Shown: positions 7,350 through 16,481 of the stretch, piece by piece
How positions within the stretch are numbered: position 1 is the first letter of the stretch
Layout of the letters: each line of letters starts with the position of its first letter
Assembly: GCA_964551195.1 (NCBI GenBank)
Contig: CAZKBI010000002.1
Span: 11,932 to 75,931, forward strand
Length of the DNA stretch: 64,000 nucleotides
From: CAYZPB01 sp964551195
GTDB taxonomy: Bacteria > Bacillota > Bacilli > Tepidibacillales > Tepidibacillaceae
Direction: 5' to 3'
The notes under the pieces: generated by a model
What the model was told of the DNA's origin: nothing
What the model saw: only the letters and a program-made list of their open reading frames with translations
Databases searched by the model: none
Program-made: the position numbers and the translations under genes

Positions 7350-8387
7350 CTACCAACTTCCGCGTGAATTAGCGTCGTTCGCCAAGTGTTCCTCATAGGT
7401 CTTCGAGAAATAATGTGTATTTGTTCCATCTTTTTTGGTTACAAAAAAGTAATATGGATTATTTTCTGGATCAACAGCAGCCTCCAGCGAAGCTCTTCCC
7501 GGATTACCAATCGCGCCTGGCGGAAGCCCGCCATAAACGTAGGTATTATAAGGATCATCAATCTCCATGTCACTATTTAGAATCTGTGCCTTCTGCTTAC
7601 CTAACACATATTGTACCGTTGCACAGGATTCCAATCGCCATGACTCATTCAATCTTTTTGTGAAAACACCAGCAGCAATTGGTCGCTCAAAATCAACAAT
7701 AATCTCTCGTTCAATGATCGACGCGAGAGTAACAACCTCATGTATTGTTAGATTACGATCCGCCATAAGGCTGTCCCATTCCGGCTTCCACTCCTTGGCG
7801 AACTGATCAAGCATTCTTTTTATTATTTCCTCTTCCGTCGTCCCCACCTTGATTTCATAGGTCTCTGGGAACAGATAGCCTTCTAACTTATATTTAATAT
7901 CTGCATTATCAGGAATCGCTTGCACAAAAGAATAGTTGAAATCACCTTCTTTTGCTAATTGAATAAAGCGATCGCGGTCAACAAGCTCTTCGTCAGCGAG
8001 TTTGGTCGCAATCTGAACAATGTTATAACCTTCGGGAATTGTGAAACGGACACTATCAACCTTTTCATTTCCTTTAACCAACAGATCTATAATCTTCTCA
8101 ATCTTCATATCTTTACTTAATTCATAGATACCAGCCTTCATCTCAGAGTCTAGACCAAGACGTTTAACCTGATATCTGAAGAATAAGTCATTATGAATTA
8201 ACTCATTATCCTTCAGGATTTCGGCAATTGCCCTTGTTGAACTTCCTGTTGGTATCTCAATTTCAATCGTGTTCCCATCATCTTTATCGACAGCTGTTGA
8301 AAAATAATAGAAGACGCCTGCCGCTAATATAACTATTAAAAGTAAGAAGACAAAAACTATTATTCCTGCTTTTTTTAACTTACCCAT
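7350..8387 (-). CDS. mltG: Endolytic murein transglycosylase MltG (YceG-like)
   Basis: 345 aa. A short cytoplasmic tail, one transmembrane helix (about 8-29), a LysM-like region (about 40-110) and a YceG catalytic domain. The conserved segment VTLASIIEREI (about 214-224) contains the catalytic Glu. The C-terminus carries the family motif YNTYVYGGLPPGAIGNPG (about 281-298). MltG cleaves nascent glycan strands inside the chain and sets strand length during cell-wall growth. It is the first gene after a strong terminator, so the mltG-trmR-trhP1-trhP2 group probably has its own promoter in the 60 bp upstream, where I see no convincing consensus. Confidence 0.93.
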   Translation of the reverse strand: MGKLKKAGIIVFVFLLLIVILAAGVFYYFSTAVDKDDGNTIEIEIPTGSSTRAIAEILKDNELIHNDLFFRYQVKRLGLDSEMKAGIYELSKDMKIEKIIDLLVKGNEKVDSVRFTIPEGYNIVQIATKLADEELVDRDRFIQLAKEGDFNYSFVQAIPDNADIKYKLEGYLFPETYEIKVGTTEEEIIKRMLDQFAKEWKPEWDSLMADRNLTIHEVVTLASIIEREIIVDFERPIAAGVFTKRLNESWRLESCATVQYVLGKQKAQILNSDMEIDDPYNTYVYGGLPPGAIGNPGRASLEAAVDPENNPYYFFVTKKDGTNTHYFSKTYEEHLANDANSRGSW

Positions 8388-8445
8388 AGCTTCCTAACCC
8401 CCTGTTTTGCGATATTACGCCATTTTAAATTACCATATATCCAGA

Positions 8446-8479
8446 TAAAAAACAATGAGAGACCTGCATCTCTCATTGT
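8446..8479 (-). terminator. Strong Rho-independent terminator after DUF1292
   Basis: Perfect 11-bp stem (8452-8462 with 8469-8479), 6-nt loop, followed on the minus strand by TTTTTTAT. It ends the alaS-ireB-ruvX-DUF1292 transcript and separates it from mltG. Confidence 0.9.
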
Positions 8480-8490
8480 ATAAATTCCAG

Positions 8491-8760
8491 CTATTCATCT
8501 GTTAAAGTGTTAAAAACTTCTTCTACCATTTCCCATTCTTCTTCCGTCTCAATCAATTCTAAACGGACCTCTTCACCCACAGTAACGTATTTAAAAGCAA
8601 AAACCTCTGCCTCTTTTTCATCATCTGGTAAGTCCGCCAGAACTAGAAGAATATAATGATTATCCTCTGCCTCAAACTCATAAAGAATATCATACTTCTC
8701 GTCACTGCCATCTTCATTCTCAATAAAAATATATTCACCATTTCCATCGTCTCTTATCAT
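8491..8760 (-). CDS. DUF1292 family protein (YrzB-like)
   Basis: 89 aa, very acidic, no Cys. Length, composition and the position between ruvX and mltG identify it as the DUF1292/YrzB family found at this locus in most Bacillota; its function is not established. The protein is a run of predicted short beta strands (EYIFIENEDGSDEKYDILYE, then HYILLVLADL, then EVFAFKYVTV). Start ATG 8760 is chosen over GTG 8769 because GAGGTG sits 6 nt upstream of 8760. The gap to the ruvX stop is 5 bp, so the genes are co-transcribed. Confidence 0.85.
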   Translation of the reverse strand: MIRDDGNGEYIFIENEDGSDEKYDILYEFEAEDNHYILLVLADLPDDEKEAEVFAFKYVTVGEEVRLELIETEEEWEMVEEVFNTLTDE

Positions 8761-8765
8761 TGCTT

Positions 8766-9191
8766 TCACCTCTTTGCATCTAGATAGCCTTGCAGTATGA
8801 TTACGGCCGCCAGTTTATCAACCACTTCTTTTCGTTTGCGTCTACTAACATCAGCCTCAAGCAAGGTTCTAGTTGCCGCAACCGTACTTAATCTTTCATC
8901 CCAGAAAATAAGAGGTAAATCGGTTGCGAGTTTCAATTGGTCAGTAAAGTCGATTGTCTTTTCTGCACGAGGTCCGAGAGTGCCATCCATATTTTTCGGT
9001 AGTCCGGCAACAATTTCCTCAACACCGTACTCGTCGATAATAGCCCTGATTTCAGCAAGGTCCTTTTCTAGTTCCACGCGAGTTATTACCTTAACAGACT
9101 GTGCAGTCCAACCAAACAAATCACTCACTGCTACACCGATTCTTTTATCACCGATGTCCAAACCAAGAGATCGAACTACTTGCTTATCCAC
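8766..9191 (-). CDS. ruvX: YqgF/RuvX family RNase H-fold nuclease
   Basis: 141 aa. The first catalytic Asp is in GLDIGDKRIGVAVSD (about 9-23) and further family residues appear in FWDERLSTVAA (about 96-106) and the C-terminal DKLAAVIILQGYLD. The family (YqgF, YrrK in B. subtilis) is linked to 5' maturation of pre-16S rRNA and has been named a putative Holliday junction resolvase; the rRNA role has the better support. The start is GTG 9191, immediately after the ireB TAA stop, with AAAGGTGAT upstream. Operon alaS-ireB-ruvX-DUF1292. Confidence 0.92.
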   Translation of the reverse strand: MDKQVVRSLGLDIGDKRIGVAVSDLFGWTAQSVKVITRVELEKDLAEIRAIIDEYGVEEIVAGLPKNMDGTLGPRAEKTIDFTDQLKLATDLPLIFWDERLSTVAATRTLLEADVSRRKRKEVVDKLAAVIILQGYLDAKR

Positions 9192-9470
9192 TTATTTATC
9201 ACCTTTGTCTCCGTAATGCTGTTCGAGGAAGAACTTTACCAAAGTCTCAATTAACTCATCGCGTTCTACCTTACGAATTAGAGTCCTTGCATTGTTGTGA
9301 CGCGGAATATAAGCTGGATCCCCTGATAGAAGGTAGCCAATAATCTGATTAATTGGGTTATAGCCCTTCTCTACAAGCGCATCGTAAACCTCAAGTAGAA
9401 CTTTGTCCGGTTCAACTCTGATCAACTCATCCTTCACATCAAACTTCCTAGTGCTGTCGTTATTATCCAT
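9192..9470 (-). CDS. ireB: IreB family regulatory phosphoprotein (DUF965)
   Basis: 92 aa, full length for the family (YrzL in B. subtilis, IreB in Enterococcus). The conserved core VYDALVEKGYNPINQIIGYL (about 28-47) and SGDPAYIPRHNNAR (about 49-62) are intact. IreB is a small dimer phosphorylated near its N-terminus by the PASTA kinase IreK and influences cephalosporin tolerance in enterococci. Here the N-terminal DNNDST contains candidate Ser/Thr sites. Start ATG 9470 has GAGGTG 6 nt upstream and is preferred to GTG 9479. It lies between alaS and ruvX, its usual place in Bacillota. Confidence 0.92.
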   Translation of the reverse strand: MDNNDSTRKFDVKDELIRVEPDKVLLEVYDALVEKGYNPINQIIGYLLSGDPAYIPRHNNARTLIRKVERDELIETLVKFFLEQHYGDKGDK

Positions 9471-9485
9471 CACCAACACCTCATC

Positions 9486-12134
9486 TTACTTATTAACTAA
9501 TTTTATATATTCAGCTACCTTATTAAGGGCAGCGGCCACCTTCGTTGGGTCCTTGCCACCAGCCTGTGCCATGTCCGAGCGACCACCGCCACCACCATCA
9601 ACCTCTTTGGCAGCACTCGCTACTAAATGACCTGCATGATAACCTAACTTCACTAAATCATCAGAGACTGCAGCAACTAAGTTTATTTTACCATCATTTG
9701 CACTAGCAATCAAAATAATTCCTGAACCCAGCTTTTGTTTAAGCTCATCAACCAGGTTGCGAACCGTTCCCACATCAGTTGGTGCCAGCTCTGTCGCAAG
9801 CACTTTGATCCCCTCAATCTCCACAACATCTTTTAACAAATCGACGGATCTTGTGCTACTCTGTTTAGCTTTTAATGATTCATTCTCACGCTTAAGATCA
9901 GTTATTGTCTGCTGTAAAGCAGAAACTTTTTCTTTTACAGAGAGTGGTTTACTTTTTAATTCATGAGCAAGCTGATTCAAATATTCGACCTGATCGTTTA
10001 AATATTCAAAAGCATAACGTCCAGTAACTGCTTCAATTCTCCGTACTCCTGCACCAATACTGCTCTCGCTTAGGATTTTGAAAAGACCAATATCCGCCGT
10101 GTTGTTAACGTGGCAACCTCCGCATAACTCTAAGCTGTAGTCGCCAACTTTAACAAGGCGCACCTCTTCACCATACTTTTCACCAAACAAGGCTAATGCA
10201 CCTAACTCTTTTGCCTCATCGATGTTTTTAACACTCACATCAACCCTTAAATTACCCCAGATCTGTGAATTAACTTTAGCCTCAATCTGCTTAAGTTCTG
10301 CTTCTGTTACAGCAGAGAAATGCGAGAAGTCAAAGCGTAGCTTATCATAGGAAACCAATGATCCCGCTTGATTCACATGTTCACCCAATACTTCTTTTAA
10401 AGCTTGGTGTAATAAATGTGTCGCAGTGTGGTTTTTAGTAACACTATTACGGATTGTGGTATCAACTCGAGCAGTAACTTCCATACCTACACTGATTGTC
10501 CCACTAATTGCTTCTACAAAATGCAGATGCTGGCCGTTTGGTGCTTTAGTTACATCCATAACCTGTAGCTCGCCACTTGCTGCAGTTATCAGGCCTTGAT
10601 CAGCAATCTGCCCACCACTCTCCGCATAAAAGGGCGTTTCTGCCAGTATGACTTGTGCCTTATCTCCGACTTTTAATTCTTCTACAAGCTCGTTATCAAG
10701 AATTAGGTGTGTGATTACAGTTTCTAGTTCAACATCTTTGTAACCTGCGAACTTACTTTCGGCAGTAATATCGCCAATAATTCCACCCTGAACCTGCATA
10801 CTATCAACATCAGCGCGCGCAGCACGTGCGCGTTCTCTTTGTTCCTCCATCTCCTTATTAAAGCCTTTCTCATCTATACCTAATCCCTGCTCACTCGCAA
10901 AGTCTTCCGTTAAATCGAGCGGAAAACCGTAAGTATCATAAAGCTTAAAGCTATCTTGCCCAGAAATCTGCAATTTACCCTCCGCTTTTGTTTTCGCAAT
11001 TATCTGTTCTAGTATTGTTAAACCTTCCGATAAGGTCTCGGAGAAACGTTCCTCCTCACCCTTAATTACTCGCTCAATAAAATCACTCTTAGCAAGCACT
11101 TCTGGATAGTAATCTTGCATAATCTCTCCAACTATTTTAGTTAGTTTATATAAAAACGGCTTCTCAATACCAATTTTTTTGCCGTATCTAGCAGCGCGAC
11201 GCAGCAATCGACGAATAACATAGCCACGACCATCATTCGACGGCAGAGCGCCATCACTTATTGCAAAAACGATCGTTCTAATATGGTCAGCTATCAATCT
11301 AAGTGCCATATCAGTCTCTTCATCTTCCCGATATTTTACCTTCGTATATGAAACCACCTCAGCAATAATTGGTAGAAATAAATCAGTATCGTAATTAGTC
11401 TCAACTTCTTGCACTACTGATGCTAGGCGTTCTAGACCCATTCCAGTGTCAATATTCTTTTTCGGTAGCGGCGTATAGCTACCATCTTTATTATGATTAA
11501 ATTGCGAAAACACCAGATTCCAAATTTCAAGATAACGCTCATTCTCTCCGCCAGGATAGCATTCAGAATCAGATAGACTGCATGAATCATCACAGTATTT
11601 CTCGCCACGGTCATAAAATATTTCTGTATTTGGACCACTTGGTCCTTCACCAATATCCCAGAAGTTGCCCTCTAATTTTATAATTCGTTCCTTGGGTAGC
11701 CCCACCTCTTGGTGCCATATTTCATACGCCTCATCGTCATCAGGATGAACTGTCACTGATAATTTGTCTGGGTTAAAGCCCAGCCAGCGCTCATCAGTTA
11801 AATACTCCCACGCCCATATAATTGCCTCTCTTTTGAAGTAATCACCGATCGAAAAATTGCCTAACATCTCAAAAAACGTATGGTGTCGTGCTGTCTTACC
11901 AACGTTCTCAATATCGTTCGTCCGAATCGATTTCTGTGAATTAGCAATCCGTGGGTTTGCCGGTATTGCCCGACCATCAAAATATGGTTTTAAGGTGGCA
12001 ACCCCGCTATTTATCCAGAGCAAAGATGGATCATCGTAAGGAATTAACGATGCACTTGCCTCTATTGCGTGTCCCTTTTCTACAAAAAAATCTAAAAAGG
12101 ACTTTCTTATCTCCAGTGAACTCATCTTCTTCAT
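9486..12134 (-). CDS. alaS: Alanyl-tRNA synthetase
   Basis: 882 aa, normal length. Domains in order: class II catalytic core (about 1-240), tRNA-recognition region (240-460), editing domain with zinc-binding HTATHLLH (about 572-579) and CGGCH (about 676-680), coiled-coil linker, and a DHHA1 C-terminal domain with GGGGGRSDMAQAGG (about 849-862). It charges tRNA-Ala and hydrolyses mischarged Ser/Gly-tRNA-Ala. ATG 12134 follows GGAGG at a 9-nt distance. It is the first gene of its operon, under a near-perfect promoter. I found no T-box leader: the 5' UTR is only about 45 nt. Confidence 0.98.
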   Translation of the reverse strand: MKKMSSLEIRKSFLDFFVEKGHAIEASASLIPYDDPSLLWINSGVATLKPYFDGRAIPANPRIANSQKSIRTNDIENVGKTARHHTFFEMLGNFSIGDYFKREAIIWAWEYLTDERWLGFNPDKLSVTVHPDDDEAYEIWHQEVGLPKERIIKLEGNFWDIGEGPSGPNTEIFYDRGEKYCDDSCSLSDSECYPGGENERYLEIWNLVFSQFNHNKDGSYTPLPKKNIDTGMGLERLASVVQEVETNYDTDLFLPIIAEVVSYTKVKYREDEETDMALRLIADHIRTIVFAISDGALPSNDGRGYVIRRLLRRAARYGKKIGIEKPFLYKLTKIVGEIMQDYYPEVLAKSDFIERVIKGEEERFSETLSEGLTILEQIIAKTKAEGKLQISGQDSFKLYDTYGFPLDLTEDFASEQGLGIDEKGFNKEMEEQRERARAARADVDSMQVQGGIIGDITAESKFAGYKDVELETVITHLILDNELVEELKVGDKAQVILAETPFYAESGGQIADQGLITAASGELQVMDVTKAPNGQHLHFVEAISGTISVGMEVTARVDTTIRNSVTKNHTATHLLHQALKEVLGEHVNQAGSLVSYDKLRFDFSHFSAVTEAELKQIEAKVNSQIWGNLRVDVSVKNIDEAKELGALALFGEKYGEEVRLVKVGDYSLELCGGCHVNNTADIGLFKILSESSIGAGVRRIEAVTGRYAFEYLNDQVEYLNQLAHELKSKPLSVKEKVSALQQTITDLKRENESLKAKQSSTRSVDLLKDVVEIEGIKVLATELAPTDVGTVRNLVDELKQKLGSGIILIASANDGKINLVAAVSDDLVKLGYHAGHLVASAAKEVDGGGGGRSDMAQAGGKDPTKVAAALNKVAEYIKLVNK

Positions 12135-12183
12135 ATATCGATTCCTCCATTAATAATCTATCATTTAAAACGTTTTAGGAATT

Positions 12184-12212
12184 ATTATAACTAGCAGTCT
12201 GAGGCTTGTCAA
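12184..12212 (-). promoter_or_regulatory. Consensus sigma-A promoter of alaS
   Basis: Read on the minus strand: TTGACA (12212-12207), exactly 17 bp, TATAAT (12189-12184); every consensus base matches. Transcription should begin near 12177, leaving a leader of about 43 nt that contains the GGAGG ribosome-binding site and no room for a T-box. Confidence 0.9.
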
Positions 12213-12249
12213 CTTGCCTCCTACTATATTTTCACATATCTATTATATA

Positions 12250-13398
12250 CTAAGTTCTTCTCCGTGACTTAATGAGATTAATCAACTCGCGTGTCGCTAA
12301 TTCAATCTCTGCCATCGTATTTAAAATACCAAAGCTAATCCGAATCGAGGAGTCAGTAATTTCCTCTGGTAAATTTAAAGCTTTCATTACATCGGAGGTA
12401 CCAGTATAACCGGCTGCACAAGCTGAACCGCCTGAGATTGCTATACCCTTAAGATCAAGCAATGTGATCATCGTATGACTATCAATACCAGGAAAACTAA
12501 GGTTAAGAATACTAGGGACTAGATCCTTTAAATGTCCATTAACGTGATATTCCTCTGGACTTAATTCTAGCATAAGTTGTTCTAAAATATAGTTACGATA
12601 AGATTCAAATTGTTCATATTTTTCATCCCGTTTAGCCGTCAATATCCGACAAGCTTCACCAAAGCCGATAATTCCCGGCACATTCTCAGTCCCAGCACGT
12701 CGCTTGCGTTCCTGCGACCCAACAAAAAGCGGCTGTACCTTCACTCCCTTTTTTATGTATAAAGCGCCTACACCTTTTGGCCCATTGATTTTGTGCGAAG
12801 AAATTGAAAGTAAATCCACCGGCAATTCAGCCGCCTTAATATCAATTACCGGAAAAGCCTGAACGGCATCCGTATGAAAGAGGATCCCCCGCTCACTCAA
12901 TAAATTGCCGATCGCGGTAATATCCTGAATAGTGCCAAATTCATTATTAGCATAGATAATGCTCACTAATGTTGTTTCTTCTGTTAGCATTGCCGATAGC
13001 TCATCCAGCAACACCTTTCCCTCTTGATTTACAGGTAAATATTTTACTTTAAAGCCCAATTCCTGCAGAAACTTAGCTGCACCTGAGACTGCTGGGTGCT
13101 CAATCCGTGAGATGATTATCTCCTCGCCAAATTCTCTTTTGCCTAGCGCCGCACCAATCACCGCTAGATGATTACTTTCCGTACCGCCGCTTGTAAAAAC
13201 AATACGAACTGGATCGACATTTAAGGCAGCAGCTACGCAAATTCGTGCTTCCTCCATAGGTGTACGAACAAGCTGACCAAAACGGTGGATGCTAGATGGG
13301 TTGCCATAGCGCTCAGCATAAAAAGGCTGCATCTTGGCAATTACCTCAGGAAGCAGTGCAGTAGTGGCACTATTATCTAAATAAATTGACTTTCCCAT
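12250..13398 (-). CDS. iscS: Cysteine desulfurase, IscS/NifS class (YrvO-like)
   Basis: 382 aa PLP enzyme that removes sulfur from cysteine as an enzyme persulfide for Fe-S clusters or tRNA thiolation. PLP lysine in SISSHKINGPKG (about 200-211); PLP-binding TSGGTESNHLA (about 69-79); catalytic Cys in SGGSACAAGYTGTSDVM (about 322-338). The long mobile loop after this Cys marks it as class I (IscS/YrvO) rather than SufS. In many Bacillota the equivalent gene precedes mnmA; here mnmA is not adjacent, and the next gene is alaS. It follows the YczE-like gene by 18 bp. Confidence 0.92.
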   Translation of the reverse strand: MGKSIYLDNSATTALLPEVIAKMQPFYAERYGNPSSIHRFGQLVRTPMEEARICVAAALNVDPVRIVFTSGGTESNHLAVIGAALGKREFGEEIIISRIEHPAVSGAAKFLQELGFKVKYLPVNQEGKVLLDELSAMLTEETTLVSIIYANNEFGTIQDITAIGNLLSERGILFHTDAVQAFPVIDIKAAELPVDLLSISSHKINGPKGVGALYIKKGVKVQPLFVGSQERKRRAGTENVPGIIGFGEACRILTAKRDEKYEQFESYRNYILEQLMLELSPEEYHVNGHLKDLVPSILNLSFPGIDSHTMITLLDLKGIAISGGSACAAGYTGTSDVMKALNLPEEITDSSIRISFGILNTMAEIELATRELINLIKSRRRT

Positions 13399-13416
13399 TT
13401 CACTCCTTCTTTCCTT

Positions 13417-14058
13417 CTATATTTTATTAGAACTTTCTTGCTTTTTATAGCGATCAAAGATTGGAGTAACCAGCTTCACCGAAAACTTCAAGGTCTGTTT
13501 AATAATCGGACCAATCATAAAGGCTGCAATAATTGTCCCAATGAAGACAGGGCCACCTAACAACCAACCAACTAGGATTGCAGAAAGCTCCATAATTGTT
13601 TTAACAGTCGCTACATTCCACCCATATTTGATTGATAGTGCCATCATCAGACTATCACGTGGACCAGTGCCAACATTAGCTGCTATGTATATACCAACGC
13701 CTAAACCAGTGATTAGTATTCCCAGTAGTAATACCAAAATCTGAATTAAGAGGTGGTTTATTTCTGGTAATATATACATAAAAAGGTCGATAAACCAACC
13801 GATAAACAACATATTCAATACTGTACCAAATGAAATCACGTGTCGGTAAATAAAAAATGAAACAATAACGATTACTAGTCCAACTAATTGCGACCAGCTA
13901 CCAATAGTCAAACCAAAGGTCTTAAAAAGGCCGATATTCAGGACATCCCAGGAAGCGGCACCAAGATTGGCTTTTATTATTAAAACAATCCCAAAACTTA
14001 AAATGAAAATGCCTATAAAAAACACAAGTATGCGAGCTGCGAGTTCCTTTTTAGTCAT
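13417..14058 (-). CDS. YczE/YitT-like integral membrane protein
   Basis: 213 aa with five to six hydrophobic helices (about 10-30, 50-72, 78-97, 103-127, 150-185). The pattern KANLGAASWDVLNIGL (about 29-44) and its echo AANVGTGPRDSLMMAL (about 126-141) form an internal repeat of [N]-[LV]-G-[AT]-[AG]-x-[WR]-D, characteristic of the YczE/YyaS/YitT membrane family. The molecular function is unknown; the repeat suggests a pseudo-symmetric, transporter-like fold. It lies between rarA (36 bp) and iscS (18 bp) on the same strand, probably co-transcribed. Confidence 0.85.
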   Translation of the reverse strand: MTKKELAARILVFFIGIFILSFGIVLIIKANLGAASWDVLNIGLFKTFGLTIGSWSQLVGLVIVIVSFFIYRHVISFGTVLNMLFIGWFIDLFMYILPEINHLLIQILVLLLGILITGLGVGIYIAANVGTGPRDSLMMALSIKYGWNVATVKTIMELSAILVGWLLGGPVFIGTIIAAFMIGPIIKQTLKFSVKLVTPIFDRYKKQESSNKI

Positions 14059-14093
14059 ATTTTTAAGCTTTCTATTTTCTAATCCCAGTTGAA

Positions 14094-15383
14094 TTACCTT
14101 CTTCTCTTCTGTAATTTTTCCTCCGTGCCTTGGTCACTCGGCTGATAATATTTTGTCTTCTTCATCCCCTCTGGAAAGTAATCTTGTTCAACATAATGCT
14201 CCGGGTAGTCATGGGGGTACTTATAGTCCTTACCATGACCAAGCTCCTTGGCACCAGAATAGCTGGTACACCTTAAATGAATAGGTACCTCGCCAAGCAG
14301 TCCCGCACGTACATCACGATTCGCTTGATCAATTGCTGTTATTACCGAGTTTGATTTTGGACTTTCACAGAGATAAATGACGGCTTGAGCGATGTTAATT
14401 CGAGCTTCTGGTAAACCGACAAACTCTAGAGCATGAAGCGCTGCTATTGCCTGTTCTAAAGCCTGTGGATTAGCCATACCAATATCTTCAGAAGCATGGA
14501 CAATCATTCTGCGGACAACCAACTTAGGATCTTCCCCAGACTCCAACATTCTTGCCAGCCAGTAAAGTGCAGCATCAGTTTCACTGCCTCTAATTGACTT
14601 GATAAAGGCACTAATAATATCATAACGCTGGTCCCCTGTATCATAACGCATCGCAGGCTTCTGAATCGAGTCTATAGCCACTTCCTTAGTAATTACGCTT
14701 ATTCCTCGCTCGTCTCTTTCGGTTGTTGTTACAGCCAATTCTAGAGCATTTAAAGCGATACGTAGGTCACCGTTCGCTGATGTAACTAAATGCTCGATCG
14801 CTTCATCAGAAATTTCAATCTGATAAAAGCCCAAGCCCCGCTCTTCATCTTCAATAGCCATTAAAAGCGCCCTTTTAATATCCTCTTCAGTTAATGGCTC
14901 AAATCGAAATATCTGGCTTCTCGATAAAAGCGCAGAATTAACTTCAAAGTATGGATTTTCCGTTGTCGCACCAATCAGAATAATCTCGCCATTTTCCACA
15001 GATGGAAGCAGTGCATCCTGCTGTGCCTTATTAAAGCGATGAATCTCATCTAAGAAGAGAATCGTCTTGCGTCCATGAAGGTGTAAATCTTCCTTGGCCT
15101 GTTTAATAATTTCACGTACCTCTTTAACGCCGGTGCTGACAGCGTTTAACCTAATAAAATTGCTGCTAGTCAACTGACTAATCACGTAAGCAAGGCTTGT
15201 TTTGCCAGTGCCTGAGGGGCCATAGAGAATTAGTGAACTTAGTTGGTCTGCCTCAATCGCCCGACGCAACAGTTTACCCTCGCCAATAATTTGTTTTTGA
15301 CCAATAAATTCATCAATCACTCGTGGCCGTAAGCGATCAGCGAGCGGAGCATATTTCTCAATGTTCTGAGCAAACAAATCCAT
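14094..15383 (-). CDS. rarA: Replication-associated recombination protein A (RarA/MgsA)
   Basis: 429 aa AAA+ ATPase. Walker A LYGPSGTGKTSLAY (about 53-66), Walker B LFLDEIHRFN (about 108-117), sensor 1 IGATTENPYFE (about 137-147), then the C-terminal tetramerisation region with SGAKELGHGKDYKYPHDY (about 383-400), the MgsA family hallmark. RarA acts at stalled or gapped replication forks. Length and all motifs are complete. The C-terminal tail after 410 is basic. Neighbours on both sides are in the same direction. Confidence 0.95.
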   Translation of the reverse strand: MDLFAQNIEKYAPLADRLRPRVIDEFIGQKQIIGEGKLLRRAIEADQLSSLILYGPSGTGKTSLAYVISQLTSSNFIRLNAVSTGVKEVREIIKQAKEDLHLHGRKTILFLDEIHRFNKAQQDALLPSVENGEIILIGATTENPYFEVNSALLSRSQIFRFEPLTEEDIKRALLMAIEDEERGLGFYQIEISDEAIEHLVTSANGDLRIALNALELAVTTTERDERGISVITKEVAIDSIQKPAMRYDTGDQRYDIISAFIKSIRGSETDAALYWLARMLESGEDPKLVVRRMIVHASEDIGMANPQALEQAIAALHALEFVGLPEARINIAQAVIYLCESPKSNSVITAIDQANRDVRAGLLGEVPIHLRCTSYSGAKELGHGKDYKYPHDYPEHYVEQDYFPEGMKKTKYYQPSDQGTEEKLQKRRR

Positions 15384-15422
15384 TTAATCACTTCTTTCTA
15401 ATATCAACTAAATAAGTTTCAA

Positions 15423-16448
15423 TTAAACAAGCCCTTTAACCTGTTCGAGCACATATTCAACATCACTTTCTGTAATATGGCGATGCGTTGTAAAGCGAAC
15501 TAGGTATCTGCCAAACTTGTTAACTAGAATCCCGACTCCTGCTAATTGTTTAATGAAATCATCTGTTGTGATACTCAAACCTTGAGTATTTGCGATAACA
15601 ATATTAGTATCAACATGATCTAAGTCAATTGAGATCCCCGGAATCTCCTCTAGCCCACTTGCCAAAAGCTGTGCAAGCCGGTGGTCTTCGCTTAAGCGTT
15701 CAACCATTGTGTTAAGAGCAACAATTCCTGGTGCAGCAATCACGCCTGCTTGGCGCATAGCACCGCCTAAACGCTTACGCATTTTGCGCGCACGATCAAT
15801 AAAATCTTGAGAGCCGACAAGCAATGATCCGACTGGCGCACTCAAACCCTTAGACAAACAAAACTGAATTGTATCAGCGTATTGTGCAATCTCTCTTACA
15901 TCTACACCCAAGCTTACTGACGCGTTAAAAATCCGTGCACCATCAAGATGGATTGGTATCTCTTGACGCTTAGAATTGTAGACTGCCTTCATATAATCTA
16001 AAGGCAAGACCGTGCCACCTGCTCGATTATGTGTATTCTCCAGACAAATCAATGAAGTTCTGGGAAGATGTAAGTCCTCCTCACGAATCGCTGACTCAAT
16101 TTCGTCTATTGGCATCATTCCATAAAAGCCCTTAATAATTTTTGTCTGTACGCCTGATAAGGCAGCTGCAGCAGCTGCTTCATAATAAAAGATATGTGAT
16201 TCCGCTTCTAGAATAATCTCATCGCCAGGTCTGGTATGTGTTAAGATGGCAACCTGATTGCCCTGTGTCCCACTGCTTACAAAAAGCCCAGCTTCCTTTC
16301 CTAACATGGAGGCAGCCAGTTTCTCTAGATGATTAACTGTCGGATCCTCTCCGTAGATATCATCTCCGACCTCCGCATTAAAGCTAGCCTCCCGCATTTC
16401 ATCGGTAGGTTTTGTTACTGTATCACTGCGTAAATCTACAATTTTCAT
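15423..16448 (-). CDS. ltaE: Low-specificity L-threonine aldolase
   Basis: 341 aa fold-type I PLP enzyme that splits threonine or allo-threonine to glycine and acetaldehyde. N-terminal signature VDLRSDTVTKPTDEMREA (about 3-20), GDDIYGEDPTVNHLE (about 28-42), PLP-phosphate region SSGTQGNQVA (about 58-67), IHLDGARIFNA with the PLP-ring Asp (about 166-176), and Schiff-base Lys in CLSKGLSAPVGS (about 197-208). It sits 33 bp downstream of the nucleotidase gene and 39 bp upstream of rarA. It offers a threonine-to-glycine route that connects functionally to the hom-thrC-thrB genes at 51.5-54.8 kb. Confidence 0.93.
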   Translation of the reverse strand: MKIVDLRSDTVTKPTDEMREASFNAEVGDDIYGEDPTVNHLEKLAASMLGKEAGLFVSSGTQGNQVAILTHTRPGDEIILEAESHIFYYEAAAAAALSGVQTKIIKGFYGMMPIDEIESAIREEDLHLPRTSLICLENTHNRAGGTVLPLDYMKAVYNSKRQEIPIHLDGARIFNASVSLGVDVREIAQYADTIQFCLSKGLSAPVGSLLVGSQDFIDRARKMRKRLGGAMRQAGVIAAPGIVALNTMVERLSEDHRLAQLLASGLEEIPGISIDLDHVDTNIVIANTQGLSITTDDFIKQLAGVGILVNKFGRYLVRFTTHRHITESDVEYVLEQVKGLV

Positions 16449-16481
16449 TAGGTCACCTTCTTATTTAGTTTGTATTTCTTA

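Noticed and set aside
12135..12249. T-box or other amino-acid riboswitch upstream of alaS, hisS, ilvN or hom
   Set aside because: The leaders are 10-50 nt, and I found no sequence like the T-box AGGGTGGnACCGCG motif on the coding strand.
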